In this document: piece after piece, positions 1 to 7,527 of the stretch
Position numbering within the stretch: the stretch's first letter is position 1
Layout of the letters: every line of letters begins with the position of its first letter
Source of the DNA: Planobispora longispora
GTDB lineage: Bacteria; Actinomycetota; Actinomycetes; Streptosporangiales; Streptosporangiaceae
Length of the DNA: 64,000 bases
Assembly (NCBI RefSeq): GCF_016863135.1
Contig: NZ_BOOH01000051.1
Coordinates: 1 to 64,000 of the forward strand
Direction of reading: 5' to 3'
Translations under genes and position numbers: made by a program
The notes under the pieces: generated by a model
The model's database searches: none
What the model was told of the DNA's origin: nothing
The model's input: only the letters and a program-made list of their open reading frames with translations

Positions 1-1018
1 CCGTGGTGCGGGTCACGCCGGTGATGGTGCCCTCGGGGTAGGTGACGCTGGTGTTGTGCTGGCTGATCGTGCCGCAGTGGTAGCCCGTCGTCGAGCCGGA
101 ACGGCAGATGGACGAGCCGACGGCGCGCTGGGTGGAGCCGCGGACCGGCAGGATGCCGGAGTTGTAGGCGTTGACGACGCCGGTGGGCGTCCACTGGCTG
201 TTGACCTCGACCCAGGCGTAGTCGTTGCCGGGGAAGGACGATCCGCGGAAGGTGCCCTGGGCCACCCGGTTGTAGCCCTGCGTGGCGGTGCCGACCCGGC
301 CGCAGTGCCCGGCGGTGACGAAGCCGCCCTGGCTGCCGGCCTTGGTCACCGAGAAGCCGACCGAGCAGCGCCCGCCCATGTAGTAGGCGTCGCCGCCGCG
401 CACGTCGTAGAACGGCTTGGGGTCCTCGGTGGAGGCCTCGACCCGCAGGAGCGAGGCGTCGAGGCCGCTGCCGTTCACGAACTCCTGGGCCTCGGCGGTG
501 TCGCGGGCCAGCACGACGACGCTGTTGTTCTGCACGTCCACGTACCAGGACGGGATGGATTTCGGCGCGCTGCCGGCGAGTTCGTCGAGCCTGGCCTTGG
601 CGGCGTCGAGCGCGGCCAGCGAGTGCTTGACGAGCTTGGCCTGCGCGCCGGCCTTGAGGATGTCGGCGACCCGGGTGGAGTCGCTGGTGGCGACGATCAG
701 GTCGGCGGTGGGACCGGCCAGCCAGAGCCCGGCGAAGTCGTCGGCGAGCTGCCGGGTGAACACCGACTCGACCTTGGCCGCGGCGGCCTCGTTGACCAGG
801 CGGGCCTTGGCCTGCTCGCCGGTGATGCCGAGGTCGCGGCTGAGGGCGTCGATCATTCCGGGGTCGGTCTGGGTGGTGGCCGCGGCCTGAGCCTTGGCCT
901 GGGCGTACAGGGACTCGGGGGCGGATGAGCCTCCGGGGCCCGTGTGGGCGATGGCGGGGGTGGCCACCAGCGTGAGGGTGAGCGCGAAGCCCGCCGTCAC
1001 GGCACTTCTGCGGAGCAT
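1..1018 (-). CDS. S1 family (streptogrisin/alpha-lytic type) serine protease, 3' end outside window
   Basis: Secreted chymotrypsin-fold protease precursor, read leftward and cut by the window edge. The start at 1018 is preceded by an AGGAGAG ribosome site and opens a signal peptide, then an alpha-lytic-protease-type propeptide. The mature domain contains the His loop (TAGHC) and the Asp strand (NDYAWVE). The visible part stops a few codons before the catalytic GDSGG serine, so activity cannot be judged. It is nearly identical over long stretches to the complete gene immediately upstream (1232-2599), which shows a tandem duplication. The propeptide is more diverged than the mature domain. Confidence 0.9.
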   Translation of the reverse strand, partial: MLRRSAVTAGFALTLTLVATPAIAHTGPGGSSAPESLYAQAKAQAAATTQTDPGMIDALSRDLGITGEQAKARLVNEAAAAKVESVFTRQLADDFAGLWLAGPTADLIVATSDSTRVADILKAGAQAKLVKHSLAALDAAKARLDELAGSAPKSIPSWYVDVQNNSVVVLARDTAEAQEFVNGSGLDASLLRVEASTEDPKPFYDVRGGDAYYMGGRCSVGFSVTKAGSQGGFVTAGHCGRVGTATQGYNRVAQGTFRGSSFPGNDYAWVEVNSQWTPTGVVNAYNSGILPVRGSTQRAVGSSICRSGSTTGYHCGTISQHNTSVTYPEGTITGVTRTT

Positions 1019-1151
1019 GTGATCTCTCCTCTGTTGGGGGGTGCGCCGTCAACGTAGCCGCGCCAACGAGGAAAGCGGGTCTACCACTTCGCTCCTATCG
1101 CCGCGTTATGGTCCCTTCTGTCGTGGTCACTTCCGCAGTCTCTACGCGGAC

Positions 1152-1185
1152 CCGGGCTGGGAGAGCCGCGGCCCTCCCAGCCCGG
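1152..1185 (-). terminator. Intrinsic-type hairpin between the two protease genes
   Basis: A perfect 12-bp inverted repeat (CCGGGCTGGGAG at 1152-1163 and its complement at 1174-1185) with a 10-nt loop lies 47 bp after the stop of the 1232-2599 protease. There is no T run, as is usual for high-GC actinomycetes. It probably insulates the second protease gene. Confidence 0.65.
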
Positions 1186-1231
1186 AGCGCGGAGCCGGGT
1201 CAGCGGATGCCGTGCCGGAGTCCCCGGGGGA

Positions 1232-2599
1232 TCAGACGCGCTGCCACAGGGCGGGCACGTTCGGCGGCTCCCAGCCCGGCAGGGAGGTGTGCGCCTGCAG
1301 GCACCGGTAGGTCGCGCCGCCGTAGGTGACCTGGGCGCCCGCCGCGTAGGCGGTGTTCGGGGCCCAGGTGCCGCCCGGCTGCGTCACGGTCGGCGTCGGG
1401 CTGGGCTGGCCGCCGGCCACCGCCAGCGTCAGGCCGTACGCCGAGAGGATCTCGTTGACCGGCTGGTGGTAGGTGGTCCCGCCGGAGGAGCAGGTGCCCG
1501 AGCCGCCGGAGGTGACGCCCTGGGCCTGGTCGCCGGAGATGTAGGAGCCGCCGGAGTCGCCGGGCTCGGCGCAGACCGTGGTCCTGGTGACCCCGGTGAT
1601 GGTGCCCTCGGGGTAGGTGACGCTGGTGTTGTGCTGGCTGATCGTGCCGCAGTGGTACTGGGTGGTGGAGCCGGAGCGGCAGATGGAGGCGCCGACGGCG
1701 CGCTGGGTGGAGCCGCGGACCGGCAGGATGCCGGCGTTGTATCCGTTCACCACGCCCGTCGGCGTCCACTGGCTGTTGACCTCGACCCAGGCGTAGTCGT
1801 TGCCGGGGAAGGACGAGCCGCGGAACGTTCCCTGGGCCACCCGGTTGTAGCCGCTGGTCGCGGTGCCGGCCCGGCCGCAGTGCCCGGCGGTGACGAAGCC
1901 GCCCTGGCTGCCCGCCTTGGTCACCGAGAAGCCGACCGAGCAGCGCCCGCCGGAGCCCATGTAGTAGGCGTCGCCGCCGCGCACGTCGTAGAGCGCCCGG
2001 GGCTGCTCGTCCGACTGCTGCACGCGCACGAGCGAGGCGGCCAGGCCGCTGCCGCCCACGGCGTCCCGGGCCTCGGCGGTGTCGCGGGCCAGCACGACGA
2101 CGCTGTTGCTCTGCACGTCGACGTACCAGAGCGAGGCCGCCCGGGAGATCTCCTCCGCGCGCCGGTCGAGCTCGGCCTTGGCCGTCTCCAGCGCGGTCAG
2201 CGAGTGCTTGACGACCTTGGCCTGCGCGCCGGTCTTGAGGATGGCGGCGACCTGGCTGGAGTCGCTGGTGGCGACCACCAGGTCGGCGGTGGGACCGGCC
2301 AGCCAGAGCCCGGCGAAGCCGCCGCCGAGCTGCCGGCGCAGGACGGGCTCGACCTTGGCCGCGGCGGCCTCGTTGACCAGGCGGGCCTTGGCCTGCTCGC
2401 CGGTGATGCCGAGGTCGCGGCTGAGGGCGTCGATCATTCCGGGCTCGGGCCGGACGGCCGCCGCGGCCTCCGACCGGGCCTGGACGTATATCGGCTCGGG
2501 GGCGGACGAGCCGCCGGAGACGGCGTGGGCGATGGCGGGGACGCCCACCAGCGTGAGGGCGAGCGCGAGGCCCGCCGTCACGGTGTTGCTGCGGAGCAT
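1232..2599 (-). CDS. Streptogrisin C-like S1 protease with C-terminal chitin-binding module
   Basis: A 455-residue secreted serine endopeptidase. The start at 2599 is chosen because AGGAGAG lies just upstream and a signal peptide (MLRSNTVTAG..., cleavage near an AHA site) follows directly. Order: signal peptide; alpha-lytic-type propeptide (about 35-190); S1 domain with His in TAGHC (about 240), Asp in NDYAWVE and Ser in GDSGGS (about 350); a Pro/Thr linker (PSPTPTV); then a CBM5/12-type module of about 45 residues with the WAPNTAY and YRCLQAHT signatures. The layout matches the chitin-binding streptogrisin C type and suggests attack on chitin-associated protein. It is a tandem paralogue of the gene at 1-1018. 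Confidence 0.93.
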   Translation of the reverse strand: MLRSNTVTAGLALALTLVGVPAIAHAVSGGSSAPEPIYVQARSEAAAAVRPEPGMIDALSRDLGITGEQAKARLVNEAAAAKVEPVLRRQLGGGFAGLWLAGPTADLVVATSDSSQVAAILKTGAQAKVVKHSLTALETAKAELDRRAEEISRAASLWYVDVQSNSVVVLARDTAEARDAVGGSGLAASLVRVQQSDEQPRALYDVRGGDAYYMGSGGRCSVGFSVTKAGSQGGFVTAGHCGRAGTATSGYNRVAQGTFRGSSFPGNDYAWVEVNSQWTPTGVVNGYNAGILPVRGSTQRAVGASICRSGSTTQYHCGTISQHNTSVTYPEGTITGVTRTTVCAEPGDSGGSYISGDQAQGVTSGGSGTCSSGGTTYHQPVNEILSAYGLTLAVAGGQPSPTPTVTQPGGTWAPNTAYAAGAQVTYGGATYRCLQAHTSLPGWEPPNVPALWQRV

Positions 2600-2751
2600 G
2601 TGATCTCTCCTCGTGTTCAGGGGGTGCGCCGTCACGGTAATGGCGCCGACACGAGGAGCGGCTCTCCCAATTTATCCCTATCTTTGAGTTATAGCCCTCT
2701 TATAGAGCAATGGGACTCCTTGTTGGCCTTTCGGGGATAATGCGAAGTTAT

Positions 2752-2783
2752 ACCGTTTCCATCGGGCGGCGTTATGGAACGGT
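2752..2783 (-). terminator. Hairpin at the 3' end of the LysR gene
   Basis: ACCGTTTCCAT (2752-2762) and ATGGAACGGT (2774-2783) pair with one bulged base. The stem overlaps the TAA stop of the leftward LysR gene, so it is likely its terminator. Confidence 0.45.
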
Positions 2784-3731
2784 GCCGAATTGCGGGTTGT
2801 CCGAGAGCCAGGCGGCATAGCGGACGCTCCGCCGTACGGCATCGGCGTGCGCGGCCTTGGCGTGCTCGGCGATCGCCGGGACCAGCCGCGCGGTGGGCGC
2901 CTCCGGATGCCAGCCGAGCAGCTGCCGCCAGCGCAGCGGGGCCCCCGCGATCGGGACGAGCCGCAGGCCCGCGGAGGGCTGGAAGGTGGCCTGGCACAGC
3001 ACCGCGGCCCGGCCGACTTTGGCCAGGTGCATGCACGTGGCCACGTCGGTCTCGTAGATGGTCCGGGGGGTGAAGCCCTCCCGGGCGCAGGCCGCGGCGA
3101 AGCAGTCCCCGAAGCAGCCGTCGCCCGGGGTCACCGCCCACTGCTCCCCGGCCAGCTCGCCCAGGGCCACCTCCTGTCTGCCGACCAGCGGATGGTCATC
3201 GTTGAGCAGGACGAAGACGGGGTCCGTGCCCACGGTCAGCCACGCCACCGGTCCTTCCACCGGCGGCGGACTCTCCCCGCAGGCGCCGATGAGCGCGAAG
3301 TCGAGCCGGCCCATCATGACCATCGTGGTGAGTTCCTTGGCCGACCAGGAGGTGCAGGTGGTCACCGGCGTCGACGGCCAGGCCGTCGCGAGCCGGTCCA
3401 CCAGCCCTCCCAGGATCGGGCCGTTGGTGGCGCCCAGCCGGTAGCGGGGGATCTCCCCGCCGGCGTTGGCGAGCCGTACCGCCTCCTCCTGGAGCTCCTG
3501 GGCGGCGGGCAGCAGCACCCGTGCCCTGGACAGCACCAGTTCCCCGAGGGGGGTGGGCCTCGCGCCGTTGTGGTCGCGGTCGAAAAGAGTTCCCCCGAGC
3601 ACCCGCTCGATCCGCTTGAGCTGCGCGGTCAGCGCAGGCTGGGCCAGCCCGAGATGGGTGGCCGCCTTGGTGACGCTCCCGGCCTCGGCGACCGCGCGCA
3701 CGATCCTGAGGTGTCGGAGCTCGAGATCCAT
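2772..3731 (-). CDS. LysR-family transcriptional regulator
   Basis: A 319-residue regulator of normal LysR length. Residues 1-60 form the winged helix (LRHLRIVRAVAEAGSVTKAA, then QPALTAQLKRIE), followed by a linker helix and a periplasmic-binding-type effector domain (about 90-290). The HTH departs slightly from consensus in having LRIVRAV in place of LRxFxAV. It is divergent from the DUF6158 gene at 3868. No adjacent enzyme operon names its target, and the effector is unknown. Confidence 0.9.
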   Translation of the reverse strand: MDLELRHLRIVRAVAEAGSVTKAATHLGLAQPALTAQLKRIERVLGGTLFDRDHNGARPTPLGELVLSRARVLLPAAQELQEEAVRLANAGGEIPRYRLGATNGPILGGLVDRLATAWPSTPVTTCTSWSAKELTTMVMMGRLDFALIGACGESPPPVEGPVAWLTVGTDPVFVLLNDDHPLVGRQEVALGELAGEQWAVTPGDGCFGDCFAAACAREGFTPRTIYETDVATCMHLAKVGRAAVLCQATFQPSAGLRLVPIAGAPLRWRQLLGWHPEAPTARLVPAIAEHAKAAHADAVRRSVRYAAWLSDNPQFGTVP

Positions 3732-3867
3732 ACCGGGAAGGTAAGGCCCTGACGGTATGCCCGCAATCTAAATCAGTCATGAAATCTGACTCAATTTCGT
3801 GGAACGATGCCAAATGCCGGATGCAATGGAGAGGTGAGCACGTCGCGGGACGGGGTAGGCGGATCCC

Positions 3868-4092
3868 ATGACGACGATGGGAATCGATCCGAAGGACCTG
3901 ACGGAGGACGACCTCCTCCGTGAACTGCGGCACCTGCACGCCACCCGGACCGACGCCTTCCTGCACGGTTCCAGCGACGCCCTCGCCCGCCACACGTCGC
4001 GGACCGAGGAGCTGGAAGAGGAGTACCTGCGCCGCCATCCCGAGCGCCAGGTCGATCCCGAGCGGCTGCGCGAGGGAGCCAGGCAGCGCTGA
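3868..4092 (+). CDS. DUF6158 family small protein
   Basis: A 74-residue acidic helical protein with the family pattern GIDPxDLTxxDLLREL, a central histidine-rich stretch (FLHGSSDALARHTSRTEELE) and a YLRRHPER terminus. The family is common in Streptosporangiales and Streptomyces and has no established function. ATG at 3868 is used; the ATG three codons later is equally possible, since no strong ribosome site is visible. It is followed within 50 bp by the small wHTH gene at 4141, and the two are probably cotranscribed. Confidence 0.75.
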   Translation: MTTMGIDPKDLTEDDLLRELRHLHATRTDAFLHGSSDALARHTSRTEELEEEYLRRHPERQVDPERLREGARQR

Positions 4093-4140
4093 CCGGTGGC
4101 GGACGCAAGACCACCGGGCCCGATCCGAGGAGGTACGGCC

Positions 4141-4380
4141 ATGCACACCCAGCACGACGTTCAGGCCATGTCCACTGACGACACCACCGTCTACGAGGCG
4201 GTGGCCGCGCTCGCCACGGACGGCCACGCCGCCCACACGGCGGACGTGGTCCACATGACGGGCCTGCCGGAGGAGACGGTACGGCGCAGCCTCGCCTTCC
4301 TGACCGAGAACGGCTGGCTCAAGTCCCGCGGCGGCATCTACGTGCTCGGCCCCCACGACTGGGAGGTCGACTACCGCTGA
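4141..4380 (+). CDS. Small winged-helix-like protein
   Basis: 79 residues. The start is ATG 4141 because GAGGAGG sits 8-12 bases upstream; a longer GTG frame from 4096 lacks a site. Residues about 15-70 have the spacing of an IclR/MarR-type winged helix (VYEAVAALATDG, DVVHMTGLPEETVRRSLAFL, ENGWLKSRGGIYVL). There is no effector domain, so it may act as a minimal DNA-binding or adaptor protein. It is convergent with the patatin gene. Confidence 0.7.
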   Translation: MHTQHDVQAMSTDDTTVYEAVAALATDGHAAHTADVVHMTGLPEETVRRSLAFLTENGWLKSRGGIYVLGPHDWEVDYR

Positions 4381-4418
4381 CCGCCCGGCGGCCCGCTGAC
4401 GACCCGCAGCGGGGCGGT
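4380..4418. terminator. Bidirectional hairpin between convergent genes
   Basis: Nested inverted repeats, ACCGCC/GGCGGT outside and CCCGCTG/CAGCGGG inside, fill the short gap between the wHTH gene and the end of the patatin gene. Confidence 0.5.
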
Positions 4419-5248
4419 CACGACCAGGTTTTGGCCACGGTCTCGGCGACCGCCGGGGCCTGGGCGAGACCGGCGTCGAAGGCCGGGCGCCAGAGCGCGG
4501 GGTCGAGGACGTTCGCGCCGAAGACGGCGATGGACGCCTCGTCGGGGACGATGTGGGCGACCACGGCGTCGCCGAGCTCGGCGATCTCGGCCTGGAAGCG
4601 CGTCCGCGGCGAGAGGTGGGCCATCGGCTCCAGCAGCACCACGGCGGACGAGCCCGCCGCCAGGTCGGCGTTCGTCGCCGAGCGCACGCCCCCGTCCATG
4701 TAGCGGCGGCCGCCGATCTCCACCGGGGGGAAGACGCACGGCACGGCGCAGCTGGAGGCGACCGCCGAGACCAGGGACGCTCCGGCCTCGCGGTCCCAGA
4801 CGACGAACTCGCCGGTCGCCGTGTCGACCGCGGTGATCAGCAGCCGGCGCTCCGGCCACTCCTTTATCGGCAGTCGTTCCCCGATCGTCTCGATCCTGGC
4901 CCCGGTGTCCGGTACGGCCAGCGCCATCTCGCCCACCCGCCGGCGGGCCTCCCGCGGCTCCAGGGAGGGGTCGAACAGGATCCCGAAGGTCGCCATGACC
5001 GCCTCCATGTCGACGGCGGGGACGGTGGCCTCGGTCTCCGACTCGGCCTGCGCCGCGACCGCGCTCTCCAGGTCCGCCCCGGTGGCGACGAGGGTCCCCA
5101 CCACCGATCCCGCCGAGGTGCCGACGATCAGATCGGCCACCCCCAGATCCAGGCCCGCGCGGCGCAGGCCGGTGAGGACCCCCGCCTCCCACGCGATTCC
5201 CGCCACGCCTCCGCCGCCCAGCACCAGTGCTCTCGTCATGCGCCCCAT
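4418..5248 (-). CDS. Patatin-like phospholipase
   Basis: An approximately 276-residue patatin-fold acyl hydrolase. The oxyanion loop GGGG lies near residue 10, the nucleophile elbow GTSAG near residue 45, and the catalytic Asp is in the YMDGG motif about two-thirds along, so the Ser-Asp dyad is complete. There is no signal peptide, so it is a cytoplasmic or membrane-peripheral lipase of the bacterial PNPLA type. The start is ambiguous: in-frame GTG 5254, ATG 5248 (weak AGG upstream) and ATG 5239 all precede the conserved RALVLGGGG. Confidence 0.88.
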   Translation of the reverse strand: MGRMTRALVLGGGGVAGIAWEAGVLTGLRRAGLDLGVADLIVGTSAGSVVGTLVATGADLESAVAAQAESETEATVPAVDMEAVMATFGILFDPSLEPREARRRVGEMALAVPDTGARIETIGERLPIKEWPERRLLITAVDTATGEFVVWDREAGASLVSAVASSCAVPCVFPPVEIGGRRYMDGGVRSATNADLAAGSSAVVLLEPMAHLSPRTRFQAEIAELGDAVVAHIVPDEASIAVFGANVLDPALWRPAFDAGLAQAPAVAETVAKTWS

Positions 5249-5291
5249 TCTCACCTGATCCGCCCGGAAGACGCACGGGCGGATCCCGGGA

Positions 5292-5714
5292 TCAGACGTC
5301 GCGCCCCCGCATGCCGTCCTGCGCCGGATCGACGCCCCACGAGATGATCCGCTCCGGGCGGATGCGGATCACCTCCCTGCTGAGGTACGGCGAGGGCGGC
5401 TCGTGATCCTCGACGGCCTCGGCCCTGCCCCGGATCTCCACGCCCCGCACCCGCCAGGGGTCGGTCGAGGCCAGGTCGTCCACGACGAACGCCGCCCGCC
5501 CGGTCGCCCGGACGTTGCGGAACTTCTTCGTCGCGCCCATGGCGCGGCCGTAGATGTCGATCGTGCCGGTCTCGGGGTTGTAGGAGAAGCCGGTGGGGCT
5601 GTTCTGGACGGCGCCGTCGGCGCTCACCGTGGCCAGGCGGCCGAGCCGCTGGGAGGCGAGATAGTCGAGCTCCGCCTGCGTGAAGACCTGGACGGGCCGT
5701 TGTGTCGTCGTCAT
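5292..5714 (-). CDS. PPOX-class (split-barrel) F420/FMN-dependent oxidoreductase
   Basis: A 140-residue single split-barrel flavin/F420 protein of the pyridoxamine-5'-phosphate-oxidase-like class. Typical strands are visible: LGRLATVSADGAVQNSPTGF, TIDIYGRAMGATKKFRNV and RAAFVVDD. ATG 5714 is preferred over the in-frame codons upstream because those run into the SoxR box. It is transcribed divergently from soxR, with the SoxR box 16-33 bp upstream of its start, so it is almost certainly the SoxR target and likely acts in quinone or redox-dye detoxification. Confidence 0.87.
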   Translation of the reverse strand: MTTTQRPVQVFTQAELDYLASQRLGRLATVSADGAVQNSPTGFSYNPETGTIDIYGRAMGATKKFRNVRATGRAAFVVDDLASTDPWRVRGVEIRGRAEAVEDHEPPSPYLSREVIRIRPERIISWGVDPAQDGMRGRDV

Positions 5715-5729
5715 GGCTCCACGGTGCAA

Positions 5730-5747
5730 CCTCAATCCTGGTTGAGG
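5730..5747. promoter_or_regulatory. SoxR box
   Basis: The site is CCTCAA, six bases, TTGAGG. This reproduces the arm sequence and spacing of the enterobacterial soxS/soxR operator. It lies in the 49-bp gap between the divergent PPOX and soxR genes. Confidence 0.9.
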
Positions 5748-5763
5748 TCAACTAGGGTGGAAC

Positions 5764-6255
5764 GTGTCCCAGAACTCTGAGCTCACGGTCGGGCAGGTCG
5801 CCGCCCGCAGCGGGGTCGCCGTCTCGGCCCTGCACTTCTACGAGGCCAAGGGCCTGATCCGCAGCCGCCGCACGGCGGGCAACCAGCGCCGCTACACCCG
5901 TGACACGCTGCGCAGGATCGCCTTCATCCGGGTCTCCCAGCGGGTCGGCATCCCGCTGAAGACGATCCAGCGCGCGCTGTCCGCACTGCCGGACGAGCGC
6001 ACCCCGAACCGGGAGGACTGGACCCGGCTCTCGGAGATGTGGCGCTCGGAGCTGGACGACCGGATCCGGCAGCTCCAGCGGCTGCGGGACGGCCTCACCG
6101 ACTGCATCGGCTGCGGCTGCCTGTCGCTGGACCGGTGCGCCCTGGCCAACCCCGAGGACGTGCTGGCCGCCCGGGGGCCGGGGTCGCGGCTGATGGTCGT
6201 CCCGCGCGCGGCCGAGGACTGCTCACCGTGCCCGGACCCCGAGCTGCTGCACTAG
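5764..6255 (+). CDS. soxR: Redox-sensitive transcriptional activator SoxR
   Basis: A 163-residue MerR-family activator starting at GTG 5764. Residues 7-45 form the MerR winged helix (LTVGQVAARSGVAVSALHFYE). A dimer helix follows, then the [2Fe-2S] cluster loop with Cys114, Cys117, Cys119 and Cys125 in the exact C-x2-C-x-C-x5-C spacing of SoxR. The C-terminus is longer than in E. coli and carries one more Cys pair (DCSPCPD). Actinobacterial SoxR proteins are known to respond to redox-cycling compounds and to act on a few oxidoreductase genes. The divergent PPOX gene fits that role. Confidence 0.95.
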   Translation: MSQNSELTVGQVAARSGVAVSALHFYEAKGLIRSRRTAGNQRRYTRDTLRRIAFIRVSQRVGIPLKTIQRALSALPDERTPNREDWTRLSEMWRSELDDRIRQLQRLRDGLTDCIGCGCLSLDRCALANPEDVLAARGPGSRLMVVPRAAEDCSPCPDPELLH

Positions 6256-6318
6256 TGCACAGCGCGGTGTTTCCCTTGCGGAGCAAGAGTTAGGCGCTCT
6301 TCTGCGTACGGTCCTCAC

Positions 6319-6540
6319 GTGGAGTATCCGGAAGGGCTCTTCGCGTCCGGCGCCGAGCTGGACACGGGGATGACCGGCAAGCAGAGGGTCAGGACCCGGC
6401 TCGCCGTCGACGGGCCGCTGATCGCCCAGATCACCGAGCCGGACGCGGAGGTCGATCTGGAGTCGCTGTTCGCCTTCGGCCTGGCACGCCTGCTGGACGG
6501 CCTGACCACCGTGATCACACCCCGGGAGGCCCGCCGGTGA
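6319..6540 (+). CDS. Small protein resembling the C-terminal end of a TetR regulator (probable remnant)
   Basis: 73 residues from GTG 6319, with no clear ribosome site. The last 30 residues (LESLFAFGLARLLDGLTTVI) resemble the final helix of TetR-family effector domains, while the DNA-binding half is absent. It is best read as the surviving tail of a deleted regulator, although an independent small protein cannot be excluded. Confidence 0.4.
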   Translation: MEYPEGLFASGAELDTGMTGKQRVRTRLAVDGPLIAQITEPDAEVDLESLFAFGLARLLDGLTTVITPREARR

Positions 6541-6543
6541 CGT

Positions 6544-6685
6544 GCGCGCCAACCGCGCCCGGCTCCGCGCCGGGCGGATCCCGTGCGCGGAGAGCCAGGC
6601 GCGGCCGGCTCAGACCCCGTGCGCGGAGAGCCAGGCGCGGCCGGCTCAGACCCCGTGCGCGCGGAGCCAGGCGCGGTTGGCGCGC
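6544..6685. repeat. 27-bp inverted repeat enclosing tandem 36-bp copies of a gene end
   Basis: Arms at 6544-6570 and 6659-6685 are complementary at 26 of 27 positions. Between them a 36-bp unit starts at 6581 and 6617, with a diverged third copy from 6653 that is the actual 3' end of the isomerase gene. Each of the two extra units carries a copy of that gene's stop codon. The arm at 6544 is an inverted copy of coding sequence. Confidence 0.8.
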
Positions 6686-7524
6686 TGGTCGTCGAGGACG
6701 CGTTCGAGGTCCTGCCCGTAGGCCGGGGCGTCCTGCTCCACCACCAGCCAGCCCTCGTAGCCGTCGAGCTCCCGCAGGACGGCGCGCAGGTTGACCTCCC
6801 CGGCGCCGAGGGGGGTGAACGCGCCGCCCGCGACGACCGCCTCCAGATCGCCGCCCTCGCCCCGGATCCGGTCGTGGATCTCCCGGCTGGCGTCCTTGAG
6901 GTGGACCTGCCGGATCCGGTCGCGCCACCGCCGCGCCGCGGTCACCGGGTCGCCCCCGGCCAGCCAGAGGTGGCCGGTGTCCAGGCAGAGCGAGACGTCG
7001 GTGAGGTCGAGCAGCCGCTCGACCTCCTCGGGGGTCTCCACGAGCGTGCCGAGGTGGGGGTGGAAGACGGGTTCGAGGCCGCGGTCCCGGCAGCGGTCGG
7101 CGGCCTCCTGGACCCGGCCGGCGAAGCCGGCCCACTCCTCGCCCGGCAGGCCGGGGGCGACCCCGTCGGCGAAGCGGGCGGGATGGTCGGGGCAGGCCAG
7201 GGTGGGCCGGGGCGCGAACCGCGGGTCGTCCACCGGGACGCTCGCGAACACCGTCAGCGCCGCGTCGAGCCCGCCCAGTCCGGCGGCGAACTCGTCGGCG
7301 TCCTCGTAGCGCAGGTCGATCCAGCCGCCGGCCAGGACCATCCCCGTTCTGGCCAGCCGCTCCACGAGCGTCCCGCCGGTGCCGAGATAGCCGATCGGGC
7401 CGGAGTCGACGCCGTCGTACCCGGCGTCGGCCAGGGCGTACAGCAGCGCGTCGGGCCCCAGGGGGGCGCCGTTCACCCGGTAGATCCCGAAGTTGACGGG
7501 GGCGTTCGCGACCTTGATCGCCAT
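6646..7524 (-). CDS. Sugar phosphate isomerase/epimerase-like TIM-barrel protein
   Basis: A 292-residue AP-endonuclease-2/IolE-type TIM barrel. Features include an N-terminal strand VANAPVNFGIYRV, a FHPHLGT strand, SLCLDTGHLWLAGGDP (metal-binding Asp and His), VHLKD (metal His) and a C-terminal LVVEQD (metal Glu). The set of divalent-metal ligands looks complete. The start ATG 7524 has GGAGTGAG upstream. It begins 3 bp after the stop of the PTE-like gene, so the two are one operon. Substrate unknown; inosose, hydroxypyruvate or xylose-like compounds are typical of the family. Confidence 0.82.
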   Translation of the reverse strand: MAIKVANAPVNFGIYRVNGAPLGPDALLYALADAGYDGVDSGPIGYLGTGGTLVERLARTGMVLAGGWIDLRYEDADEFAAGLGGLDAALTVFASVPVDDPRFAPRPTLACPDHPARFADGVAPGLPGEEWAGFAGRVQEAADRCRDRGLEPVFHPHLGTLVETPEEVERLLDLTDVSLCLDTGHLWLAGGDPVTAARRWRDRIRQVHLKDASREIHDRIRGEGGDLEAVVAGGAFTPLGAGEVNLRAVLRELDGYEGWLVVEQDAPAYGQDLERVLDDQRANRAWLRAHGV

Positions 7525-7527
7525 GGC

